From positions 3,579 to 48,441 of the forward strand of contig KV424111.1 of assembly GCA_001632435.1 (NCBI GenBank): DNA of 44,863 nt. Direction: 5' to 3'. This stretch comes from Calocera cornea HHB12733 (lineage: Eukaryota; Basidiomycota; Dacrymycetes; Dacrymycetales; Dacrymycetaceae). Below are positions 1 through 8,838 of the stretch, piece by piece (the stretch's first letter is position 1; each line of letters starts with the position of its first letter). A program made the translations under genes and the position numbers. Under the pieces are notes generated by a model. The model did no database searches, was not told the DNA's origin, and saw only the letters and a list, made by a program, of their open reading frames with translations.

Positions 1-601
1 ACCCCCCACGCCCGCCAGGGCCTCCAAACCCTCTTCCACGACCCTCAAAGCCGCCCCTGCCCCTACCTCCCCACCCGCCCCTGCCTCCCCCAAAGCCGAA
101 CCCTCCGCCCGGGAAGTCGCCTGGCACTCCGCGATCGCCTGGGCCAGTGCCGGCACCGGCGGGACCGGCAGCGGTCGGGGTGACGGAGATGTTGAACCCG
201 GGGACTTGCCAGCTCCACCCCGCCTGCTGGGCCTCGTTCGAGCTCGAGCTGGTGTTCGACCCGACGTTCGACGCCGATTCGTGCGGGGAGATGGTGTCCT
301 CCCTGTCCGGCCCCTCCCTCGTCGTGGTGCGGGGCGCGGCGGCGTTCGGGGAGGGCGAGGCGGGGGAGCCTAGGCGGCCCAGGCTGCTCAGGCCCTCGCT
401 CTCCTCGTACGTCGGGAGGTCCTCGTGCCCCGGGAGAGGGGACGCCTCGAGCTCTCCTCGGTCTGCATAGGGGTTGTTGCTCGTCCCCTGCTGCTCTTGC
501 TGCTGTTGTTGTTGTGTTCCAGGGCCGGCGGTGTCGAGCCTGAGGTGGTGTGCGGCCAGAGCGGCCTTCTCCGCGGCTGCCTTGTCTTCGTTGATGATCA
601 T
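1..601 (-). CDS. Gly/RGG-rich hypothetical protein, N-terminal part
   Basis: An uninterrupted reading frame runs from an ATG at 601 leftward off the window edge, giving about 200 residues with no stop, so the C-terminus is missing. The product starts MIINEDKAAAEKAALAAHH and has a poly-Gln stretch near residue 30. An acidic PTYE-containing segment (GHEDLPTYESEG) follows, then a Ser/Asn-rich low-complexity region, and the visible part ends in Gly/Arg repeats (FGGGRGGWGGRGRGG type). RGG tracts are common in RNA-binding or nucleolar proteins, but no folded domain is visible. It is divergent to RPS25 across a 353-bp gap. I do not recognise the family; function unknown. The frame is supported by its length in both directions and by low-complexity composition typical of fungal proteins, not by homology. 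Confidence 0.6.
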   Translation of the reverse strand, partial: MIINEDKAAAEKAALAAHHLRLDTAGPGTQQQQQQEQQGTSNNPYADRGELEASPLPGHEDLPTYEESEGLSSLGRLGSPASPSPNAAAPRTTTREGPDREDTISPHESASNVGSNTSSSSNEAQQAGWSWQVPGFNISVTPTAAGPAGAGTGPGDRGVPGDFPGGGFGFGGGRGGWGGRGRGGFEGRGRGFGGPGGRGG

Positions 602-954
602 GGTGGTTGTAGAAGTGTGTGATGCGGGGTGCGAGGGAGGGGGAGAAAGGGAATGCTTTTATAGGTGCGCTGCTGGCGGGGGGATGACTAGGCTGAAGTG
701 AGGGGAGGGAGTGCGCGGTGGGTGCGCAGTGCTGAGCGCTTGCCGGGGTCCGTGCGCAGCGGCTGCGATGGCGTGGGGGCGCGCGGCGGGGCGGCACCCG
801 AGTCACCGCCGCCGGACTATCCTCGCCTCCGCCGCCCAGAAAAGAACCGCGCGGCACCGCCCCCGCTTTGCTCCCGTCCGCACCCGCCCCGCCCCGTCAC
901 TCAGCTTTCGCCCCAAGCAACTGGACAGGCCCACCAGCTCCGGAGCATACCATC
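602..954. promoter_or_regulatory. Divergent intergenic region (Gly-rich gene / RPS25)
   Basis: This gap of 353 bp lies between two start codons that point away from each other, so it must hold both promoters. It is GC-rich. I see no clear TATA box and no tRNA or repeat. The reading frames through it look like chance frames of GC-rich DNA. Confidence 0.5.
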
Positions 955-1521
955 ATGGTGCGTACATCGTCTCTCGGGGGAGCCGCGGACGGCGCTGGCG
1001 CTGGGTGATCCTCCCTCCTGGGGCTCTGTGCGGCGGTCTGCTGGTGGGCAGCGCGCGCAGATCGCCTGCGGGCCGGTGGATGGCCCGCGCTCCGGCCGGA
1101 TGCGGTCTCCCTCGGTCTGGTGAAGACGCACTCAGCTGACCCCCTCGCAGGCAAAGGCGAAAGCAGCAGCGTCCTCCGGCGGGGGCGGCAAAGCCGCGAA
1201 GAAGAAGAAGTGGTCCAAGGGCAAGGTGAAGGACAAGGCGCAGCACATGGTCACGCTCGACAAGCCGACCTTCGACCGCATCTTCAAGGAGGTCCCGACG
1301 TTCAAGTTCATCTCCCAGAGCATCCTTATCGAGCGCCTCAAGGTCAACGGCTCCCTCGCCCGCGTCGCCATACAGCATCTGGAGAGGGACGGCCTCATCA
1401 AGCGCATCGTGCACCATCACGGCCAGCTGATATACAGTGCGTCCTCCCCCCCGTCCCACTTTTCCTATTCACCTTGCTCACCTCTCCCACAGCACGGTCA
1501 GTAGGCGGCAAGGACGAGTAA
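955..1521 (+). CDS. RPS25: 40S ribosomal protein S25 (eS25)
   Basis: Exons are 955-957, 1151-1436 and 1493-1521, giving 105 residues, the usual eS25 length. The first coding exon is only the ATG, in good context (ATCATGG), followed directly by an intron starting GTGCGT. The second exon encodes the Lys-rich N-terminal tail (AAKKKKWSKGKVKDKAQH) and the winged-helix core (TLDKPTFDRIFKEVP, then SILIERLKVNGSLARVAI and LERDGLIKRIVHHHGQLIY). The last exon supplies TRSVGGKDE and the stop. eS25 sits in the head of the small ribosomal subunit near the E site. The splice phases (0, then 1/2) close the frame exactly. Family assignment is secure from the conserved core; the single-codon first exon is inferred from the frame and the splice signals. 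Confidence 0.95.
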
Positions 1522-1908
1522 AAGCCGGGCGCGGGCGTGGTCGTGTCCTCACTTCGCATGTACGGCCCCAGTGGTCTTTCACCGTCCCCCCGGCTGGGAC
1601 ATACACCCGGCGGGCAGGCAGGCACCATGTTATCCCCTCTATATTGCGTATGACCCAATTGCATGAGCTATGATAGCGTCCCTGGCTCTGTGTGTGAGAT
1701 GGACTGCACAGTTCACCATGGCTGTACCCTCGTACAGCGTGTGTGTGGGACGGACACCTCCCGGCTCCTGTGCAGAAACCGTTGCTAGGCACACTATCTC
1801 ATGCACTCCGATGAGCGAACACGCGGTCATTAAAGTGATCATTAAGGGTATACAGCTTGCGTGATATACAAGAGAGACTCCGCTCATCCCCACCCCAGCC
1901 GCACGCCA
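1522..1908. other. Convergent intergenic region, no gene seen
   Basis: The 3' flanks of RPS25 (plus) and ATG12 (minus) meet in these 387 bp. I see no conserved reading frame, RNA gene or repeat. It should contain both polyadenylation regions. Confidence 0.5.
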
Positions 1909-2816
1909 TTAGCCCCAAGCGGCCGTCGAGCTGCCCAAGTGTAAGCCATGTACAATACACGATCAGCTAGGCACAGTGCGCACCTGTAGTTGACTATCAG
2001 GTGTCCCTCGGTGGCGAAACACTGTCAGATCGGGTCGCCGTTCAGCACGGCTGGCCCTTTTGCACAGGCAAAGAGAGGGGGCCGAAGGAGAGGAGAGGAG
2101 AGGGAGGCAGCGCACCTTGTACAGGTTCGCGACCGTGTCGTCCGGCGCGGGCGAGAAGGCGCTGTTGATATATGTGAACTGCACAAGCCAGCGTCAGCGC
2201 GACCCAGCCCAAGGACACCGACAAGCGCAAGCACTGCGCTGCGCCGCGCCGCGCCGCGCATGTCCCCAGCTCTGCGGCGCCAGCGACAGTGACAGTGCGG
2301 AGAAAGGCAGGACGCAGGCGGGCGGAGTGGGCGAGGAACCACCGGGGAGGAAGGAGGGAGGAGGGAGGAGGGAGGAGGGAGGAGGCTGCGCTACGCACCA
2401 GCGGATCAGAGGCCTTCCAGCCCAGCTCCTTGCGCAGGAACTGGATCACGGCCTGGAACCGGTTTGAGGCCGTGATGCGGTAGTAGTTCTGCCGCATTAT
2501 GGGCGCGTTGCCGATCGCTTTGAATCGGACTACGACTGCGGGCAGCGGGAGCCAGCGCAGCAGCAGAGCAGGGGGGAGCAGGGCGGAAGGGGGAGCGGGA
2601 AGCACGTCAGCGTTGCTGGAGGGGATGGAATTTGGGGGAAAGAGAGGCTGCACACGCACCCTTGGTCATATCCTTCACGCGGTACGTGTCGAGCGCGGCC
2701 GACACCCCCGGCGCCGTGGCGGAGGATGAGCCGGGGCCGGCGCTGGGCGTGTGGCCCGACATGGGCAGGGGCGGCATGGGCGGGCTGAGCACTTCTGGGA
2801 TGGGCGTCGAGGCCAT
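1909..2816 (-). CDS. ATG12: Autophagy ubiquitin-like protein Atg12
   Basis: Five exons on the minus strand (2816-2660, 2535-2399, 2178-2116, 2021-1984, 1930-1909) encode 138 residues. The first about 50 residues are a Pro/Ser/Gly-rich disordered tail. The ubiquitin-like fold follows: KAIGNAPIMRQNYYRITA, FQAVIQFLRKELGW, FTYINSAFSPAPDDTVANLY and CFATEGHLIVNY. The protein ends SSTAAWG, so the C-terminal glycine needed for conjugation is present without further processing. Atg12 is activated by Atg7, passed to Atg10 and linked to a lysine of Atg5. The Atg12-Atg5-Atg16 complex then promotes Atg8 lipidation on autophagosome membranes. The last coding exon is only 22 nt including the stop. Intron 2 contains a GGGAGGA repeat. 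All phases agree, so the gene looks intact. Confidence 0.95.
2344..2388 (+). repeat. GGGAGGA microsatellite in ATG12 intron
   Basis: A tandem array of GGGAGGA units lies on the plus strand inside the intron between the second and third coding exons of ATG12. It contains four GGG runs separated by 4-nt AGGA loops, a pattern able to form a G-quadruplex on the plus strand (the non-template side of RPS25, the template side for ATG12). Confidence 0.7.
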
Positions 2817-3878
2817 CCTTGCGCTTTGGGCTGCGGGCTGGGGGCGGTGGGTTTGGCCCCTCTGGATTCTCGGACTGGGGGAAGGCGGGAGGGTGGGCAG
2901 TGCGGCAGGCGGGAGGGGTAGGGTGACGAGGGTGAGGTGTTGGGTGCGAGGTAGGAGAAGGCACAGCGGTGGATGGCAGCGCGAGGAGCGCGCGCTGCGA
3001 GTCGGGATTACGTAAGCGAGAATGCGGGAGGCGCGGGGCGCACTGCGCTCCTCTCGTCCTGTCGTCCTCGCTGCGGAGACGGACGGGTTTGTCTAGACGC
3101 TTCTACTGCGATGACTATGACTCTTGGCCCGCTGCTTGAGATGGATCGTGTTCCCAAACCCGACTCAGGGGTCGGTCGCCCCAATGCAATGCACGGGATG
3201 GCGATCAGCGGGCGGCCGACAGACGACAGACCCGGTGCCACTGCCTGCGGCTTTACTGTCGACCCTTCCTACGCCTCTGCAGGCATGTGCGGTCACGACA
3301 TTGCGAAGGATGGTCTCTCTCTGATGACACGTGCGGATGCTTGGGGACCGCTCGTCAGCGGACTTTTGAGCGGATGGCCTGTGTCGCCTGCGAGCAGCCC
3401 TCAATGACCGATCTACTGTACATAATGCCGATCTGCTTGTTTCGCTTCTCTCCTTTCCTATGGGTGGCCTTTACCTATTCTTACTATCGGATTGATCAAC
3501 ATGCCTTTCGAGTGGATCCAGTGATCACTTGACAGTCGCCTTGATAAAACAGTGCTCTCATACACGCACCATCGACACTTCTTCAGTACAGGTCCGGGTG
3601 AAGTGACTCATCCATGTCGGTCTTCGACGCACTGAAAGAGGGTCGGTGGTGGGTGGAGTTATCTTCGGCCGTCCACTCTCCACTAAACAGGCAATTCTTT
3701 TCGTACCTGGAGATGGACAGACTGTGGAAGTGCGGCGATGCGTGGCAGGCGTCGGGTGGTGGATGCTATGTGGTGGTTCTTGAGATATTTAACGGCGCCG
3801 TCCGTCTTCTCACCGCTTCATCCAGCTCTCTGCTGTCACCGTCCCCGAGTTACAACTAGTCCTGACATAAGCTTGAAG
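2817..3878. promoter_or_regulatory. Divergent intergenic region ATG12 / G1
   Basis: This 1062-bp region separates the ATG12 start from the G1 start. A TATTTAA box at about 3786-3792 lies 93 bp before the G1 ATG. The segment 3241-3390 is related to a segment upstream of G3 at the other end of the window (listed separately). Open frames here show no coding signature and no homology that I recognise. Confidence 0.5.
3241..3390 (+). repeat. Diverged repeat, copy upstream of G1
   Basis: About 150 bp beginning CTGCCTGCGGCTTTACTGTC resembles 43740-43892, with shared blocks such as CGACCCTTCCT, GGCATGTGC, AAGGATGGTC, ACACGT and GATGGCCTGTG. Both copies are on the same strand and lie upstream of paralogous genes (G1 here, G3 there). 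Compared codon by codon in the best open frame, differences fall in all three positions with no excess at third positions, so the block does not look like conserved coding sequence. It is best read as old duplicated flanking DNA. Confidence 0.65.
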
Positions 3879-4520
3879 ATGTCAACTATCGAAGGACCTC
3901 TCATGGTTGGAAACTTCATGTATGCTGCTCACCGCGTCCGGATGAGCGTGCAAATCCTCCTGCAACAAGCCCGCGACCACGTCCCTCTCTTCTTTTCCCA
4001 TAACGTCTTCGCCGGCTCTCCTGAGATGCTCTTTACTACTACATCATTCCTGCTAGCTGAGCAGGAAGTCGGGGAGAGCGCATGGTATTGCGCAGCGTGC
4101 AAGAACATCTGCGCCCTCTCCGCCTTCCCGAATCACACCTGCAAGGAGAACATTCTTACCGTGGCGACTATGTACGCCCTTTATCCAAGCACGGAGGCGG
4201 GAAGGAGCACGATCAAGATTGCGGATTCCTACAATGTCTTGAAGACGCTGAAGGACGGCTCCCAGCAAGGGTGGGCGCATTTCAGGGTGATGTGGTTTCT
4301 TGTGAGCCGGGTGAGCTCACGTTGTCATTGAGTGAATCGGTCTTCTCTGACAGCCCTTCCCCAGCACGTAATCACTCTCGCTCAGGCTCAGATGATGGGT
4401 GGTCTTCACGCCAGAACGATTCGGTTGCGGCAGTTGCATGCCGAGGGATTGCTGTCTCCGGAGATCCCGCAAGTCGACCAGATTGCGGTCAGGGATCTGC
4501 TCGCCCGTGATGACATCTGA
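3879..4520 (+). CDS. G1: unrecognised C-X2-C-X11-H-X-C family protein
   Basis: Exons 3879-4310 and 4365-4520 encode 195 residues. I do not recognise this family. The start at 3879 is chosen because it aligns residue for residue with the start of G2, although the frame is open further upstream. Visible elements: an N-terminal HVPLFF segment near residue 34, then AEQE, then WYCAACKNICALSAFPNHTC, with C71, C74, H86 and C88 in a C-X2-C-X11-H-X-C pattern and an extra C78. KENILTV follows, then a central IKIADSYNVLKTL region, and a C-terminal exon HVITLAQAQMMGGLHARTIR. The Cys/His spacing suggests one zinc site, which is inference. There is no signal peptide or membrane segment. The intron is 54 nt, phase 0, at the same place in G1, G2 and G3. 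A TATTTAA box lies 93 bp upstream. Function unknown. Confidence 0.8.
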
Positions 4521-5230
4521 AACTAGTCATCAGCTTCCATTGAACCTCTAGTTAATGAACTCGTCGTAGACCGTTCTGCGAATTTGTAATATTGTGTAGA
4601 GCATGAACGCAAGTTGTGGAATGTCGTTCGGTAACAGGCGGAACTCAAATACCTCCTACAGGGGGACATAATCTTCTCTAAGAGGATCGGAACGACTGCG
4701 TGCTTAAGAGCAGTACACGGGATGTGCACTCGGAAAACCAAAAAGGGTAAATGTACAGTAGCTGCTGTGGGGAGTGGTGACACCTGCAAAACAAGATCGA
4801 CCTAAACAAGTAACTAGAAGCGTCATTAGTGCCAGTCTACTTGTTTCTGTTACAGCCACCAATCACGGATTTTAGGGATACATACCACCGTAAATTTGCC
4901 GCTCAATCGGTAGAGTGCGAGGCCACCCACCTCCCAGTCTCCGATGCAATCAAAGGAGGTCTGTGGTCAAGCATGGCCTTATGCGCGGCTGTTCATTCGC
5001 ATAGAGAAAGGCGACGTCCGCCTCGCCGCCACAAATCCACTCCCATAAACCGAAAACTCTGGACAGATGTGGTGGGCGAAGTGCGGTGGACGAAGTGTGG
5101 TAGACGTTGTGTGGTAGCCTGAGCTTTGAGTATTTAAGAAGACAATTCCCGGGATAAGAGTCCTTCCCATCCTCATCGATCTCGCTGAAGTCTCCACATA
5201 ACTCGCTACAAGTGCACTCAGCAGACAAAA
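4521..5230. promoter_or_regulatory. Intergenic region G1 / G2 with TATTTAAG box
   Basis: These 710 bp hold the 3' flank of G1 and the promoter of G2. TATTTAAG at 5131-5138 lies 100 bp before the G2 start codon and matches the box upstream of G1 in sequence and distance. No other gene is seen. Confidence 0.5.
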
Positions 5231-5862
5231 ATGGCTGCAATCGTAGGACGTATCCGGCATGGATTTCGCGACGACGCCGCTTGCCGCCTCCGAATGACCG
5301 TGAAGATACTCCTGCCACAGGCCGAAGTCCACGTACCTCTCTTCTTTTCCGGACACCCCGACTCTCTTAAGGCCATCTTTTCCACGACAGCATTCGTGCT
5401 GGAGGAGCAACATATTGGAAACAACGCGTGGTACTGTGCATCCTGCGATAATCTATGTGGCATCTCCGCATTCCCCAAACACCCGTGCCAAGAGAACATT
5501 CTCACCGTCGTGACCATGTATACCCAGTATGACAGCCGGGAGACTGGACGGGAAACGTTCCAGATTGCGGGCTGCCACCAGGTGTTGAGGACCCTCAAAT
5601 ATGGGACCCAGAACGGATATTTGGGTTTCAGCGGGATGTGGCTTCTTGTTAGCCGGGTGTGTTCCGATTGTCCCTCGGTGTATGAGACTTGTCTGACGGA
5701 CCACAGCACGTGATCTCTTTGGCTCTAGCGCAGTTGACGGGTGGTCTCCAAACCAGAACCATCCCCTTGCAGTGGCTCCTGGAAGACGAGCTTCTGTCTC
5801 CGGACATCCCCGAAGTGAATCAGATCCTAGTGAGGGATCTTGCGGCTCGCAATGGCACCTGA
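5231..5862 (+). CDS. G2: tandem paralogue of G1
   Basis: Exons 5231-5656 and 5707-5862 encode 193 residues. It aligns with G1 over its whole length with few gaps: RMTVKILLPQAEVHVPLFFS, then WYCASCDNLCGISAFPKHPC, ENILTVVTMY, and a last exon HVISLALAQLTGGLQTRTIP that is 156 nt long in both genes. The C69, C72, H84 and C86 positions keep the C-X2-C-X11-H-X-C spacing, and the third shared cysteine (C76) is kept with G1. The intron is phase 0, 50 nt, at the same codon position. An AATAAA lies at 5982-5987, about 120 nt past the stop. Both reading frames are intact, so G1 and G2 are probably both expressed. No known domain recognised; function unknown. Confidence 0.8.
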
Positions 5863-6532
5863 ATCTTGACATCAGTCTGCGACCTATCTTAGAGGTGAAG
5901 TCGCCATAGACTGAATCGTCAATATACAATGTTCTGTACGCAATCCCATGGCCGTTGAACAGACTGCGCCAACTATTTCACAATAAAAGGGGAAACCCTA
6001 CTGTAGCGGAACATGCTGTAAGTTAGTACCGGAATGGGAAAGAAGCTGTCGGTCCGACGCTTCCCCGCCGAATCGGGAAGGATCGCTGATATCAGGTTCG
6101 CGTTATCACCCGCGCGAAACGGTCAGGGGACATTCCCACGCCTTAACTTCGGGAGACTCACTTCGTCGCTGCACTCTACAATTCAATTATCTGCTTCTCT
6201 CGGTCATTGACAAAGACTAGCACAGAAGAAGAGCGGTCAAGTGATTGTCAATCTCGTATCGGATCTGAACCGCCGTGTCCGCTATTTTTCTACGTTCTGC
6301 GCTCGATTGGCGCACCTCTGCCCATGAGAAGCGCGGATCGGATGTTAAGCGGGCGTGTCGCCCGCTGCGGTCGTCTCTTGTCCGCTCAATGGCGGGATGT
6401 AGATTCCGCGGATCCCATATGGCATAGGAAAACCCTTTGCGGATTTCGCCCTCTCAACCGGCCGTGGAAGCAAACGTGGTACTTATACCGATGGAAGCGA
6501 GGTTCGGAGGTGCCCCACACTTCTCTGCCACT
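5863..6532. other. Intergenic region G2 / P450
   Basis: These 670 bp contain the likely G2 poly(A) signal (AATAAA, 5982-5987) and the P450 promoter. An in-frame ATG at 6491 could extend the P450 by 14 residues. No RNA gene, repeat or further gene is apparent. Confidence 0.45.
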
Positions 6533-8471
6533 ATGATCTCTACTCTTCTCGTCTCTGTACCTGTTCTCTTAGTAGTGGCGTATGCAGCCAAGGGCGTCTA
6601 TACTGGCCTGTTCTCTCCTATGAGCAAGGTCCCAGGGCCTTGGCTTGCCAAGTTTACGGATGCTTGGTTCTTCTATCACCGTGAGCGGGGTACGTTTCGC
6701 GACCAGTGTACCTCACTCATACAGTGCCAGTATTCGCCGGGGATGTTGGTCCTACGCTGCGTCAGCTACACCATTTGTATGGACCGCTTGTACGGACAGG
6801 TCCAAACACGGTGACGGCTGTCTCGCTGCAAGATCAGGATCTCGTGATCAAGTCGCACAAGTACCTGAAGGATACTACAGGCAACGAGATAACCAATCTA
6901 ATGGGCATTCCAAACGTATTCAGCACAATGTTAGGTCCTCGTAAGACACATTGATGCTGACTGATGATATATAGTGATCCAGATGTGCATATGCGTCTTC
7001 GACGAATGACGAATCCTACTTTCATCCCATCCGTCATGAAGAAGACCGAGGTCGACATCAGGGAGGGTCTCTCTGCAGTCTACGAGCGCATTAATCTGGA
7101 AGCCAATAATAGCAAACCAATCAATGTCCTGAGTTTCTACCGGATGGTTACGTTAGACGTGTACGTGTCTGATTTCTTGGCAATGATTTCTTTCCTAATA
7201 TATCAGGAGCAAGACTTGGTATCGCCTGCTTTGGAAAAACATTCGGCTGTATGGAGACGGGTAAACCACATCCATACCTAGAAGTTGGTCTAGCACACTC
7301 CGAGTCCTTTATCCGTAGGTTGACAAGCTCATAGGATATGGATGCGTGGCTGGTGCAAGTCGCGCTCGTACGCGACTTTCATGACCACTGCGGGACGGTG
7401 CTGATGCTGTATTTGTACAGCGAGCCGCACTTCCGCCAGTGCTATACCATCTAGTGGGCAAGCTTCCGATTCCAAGCATTCGGTTCATCTATGAAGCTGA
7501 CGCCCGCATATGCTCCGTAGGCTCCAAGCCCAAACTTCTTTGATCTTGACCTAATGCTTTCCAATCCAGTATAGTAACGATTTGATAGCGAAGCATCGTG
7601 CTGAACGCGATCAAGAACACGATCCAACCGATATGATCGGCCATATGCGCTTGTCTATCGATCCGGTCACAAGGGAGTCTATGTCCGATCGCTTGATCAC
7701 TGGAAACTTGGGCATCTACTTGTTCGCCGGAACTGATACCACGGCAATCGCACTGATGTTCATCACCTGGGAACTCGCACGCGGCGATGACATCTATTCC
7801 AAGCTGCGGAAGGAGTTGGAGGCGGCGATGCCAGACGCTGACAGTTTGCTCACCTATCAGGAGCTGACCGAACTTCCTTATCTCTCTGCTGTCATAAGGG
7901 TACGTGGTCAACGCCTGGTTGGGTAGCCTGTTGACATGCCTATAGGAAGGCTTGAGACGGTATGCACCAGCAGTGGCTATCTTCAATCGTGTCATTCCAG
8001 AAGAAGGTGCTTGGCACGACGGAATGTTTCTCCCCGGTGGCACGGTAAGATGGCAATACCTTCGGTGCCGTTAGAGGCTGACCAAGGCTACAGAAAATTG
8101 GTATACCAAGTCCAGTCATGCATTACAACGAGTCCATCTTCCCAAATCCGATGACGTTCCAGCCCGAACGGTGGTTGAAGAAGGGGGCCGATGTCGCGCT
8201 GATGAATGAACAATCTATGCCGTTTGGTGGAGGGGTTCGAATGTGTCAGGGTAGACCGTGAGCGATGCGCTCAGAGTGCCAGGCAAGATGCTGACATGCA
8301 GCAGGCTCGCCGAAATGGAGCTTTGGCTGGTTGTTGCCATGATTGTGAGGCGCTATAAACTGAAGTCAGCGGCGTCGACAACGGCAGAGAGCATGGAGTA
8401 AGTCGTGATCGTCCTGAAATGACGCTTGGCTGAACAGCTCCACAGAGACATATCAAAGTTGTCTCGAGTAG
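6533..8471 (+). CDS. Cytochrome P450 monooxygenase
   Basis: My ten-exon model is 6533-6689, 6725-6940, 6983-7160, 7214-7314, 7425-7516, 7570-7899, 7946-8044, 8094-8257, 8305-8397 and 8438-8471, giving 487 residues with all phases consistent. Residues 4-22 form the N-terminal membrane anchor, followed by a proline hinge (KVPGPW). The I-helix oxygen-binding motif AGTDTT is near residue 300. The K-helix ExxR is EGLR at about 359-362. PERW precedes the heme loop FGGGVRMCQGR, with the iron-ligand cysteine near 442. All catalytic hallmarks are present, so this should be an active ER-bound monooxygenase using a P450 reductase. The junctions of exons 2/3 and 4/5 are the least certain; another acceptor at 6975 would keep a DPDVH motif but break the frame. 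Substrate and CYP family cannot be told, and no secondary-metabolite cluster surrounds it. Confidence 0.85.
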
Positions 8472-8838
8472 GTCCACCCGACGCGACGCATTCCAGTCAA
8501 ACTGATGTAAGTTTGTAGATGCCAAAGTCTGGCAGGTGCGATATCATTTTCGAGGAGTATATTTAGCCAAATGTAGTTGGATCGGGCCCTATATCAAGTG
8601 TCGTATTATCATCAATGGGATACCGCGTGATAAGGTCGCCGAGTTGTGTTAAGGTCGGTCATGAGCAGGCGCTCATTGGAATGGGCGCTTAAGGGATGTT
8701 CACAGCCACCCAAGCACGGCGAGATGTGTAACTGTACAGTTCCAGTCTTGGTGGCTGCTCGTAATTGGTCCCGCTCACTTTAGTCGTCGTCGTCCATACC
8801 CTCGACACCGACCGTCGCCTATCCCTCCCTCGCCAAAA
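8472..8838. promoter_or_regulatory. Intergenic region P450 / RPL3
   Basis: This 367-bp gap contains the P450 3' flank and the RPL3 promoter. No TATA box or other gene is obvious; ribosomal protein promoters often lack one. Confidence 0.4.

Noticed and set aside
953..1459. 168-codon minus frame over RPS25
   Set aside because: It is the antisense shadow of a ribosomal protein gene, crossing both its introns.
3738..3878. Longer N-terminus for G1 from an in-frame ATG at 3738
   Set aside because: The extension lies across the TATTTAA box, and the start at 3879 aligns exactly with the G2 start.
6533..8471. P450 as a pseudogene
   Set aside because: A ten-exon model with GT-AG introns closes the frame at 488 codons including the stop, and all catalytic motifs are present.
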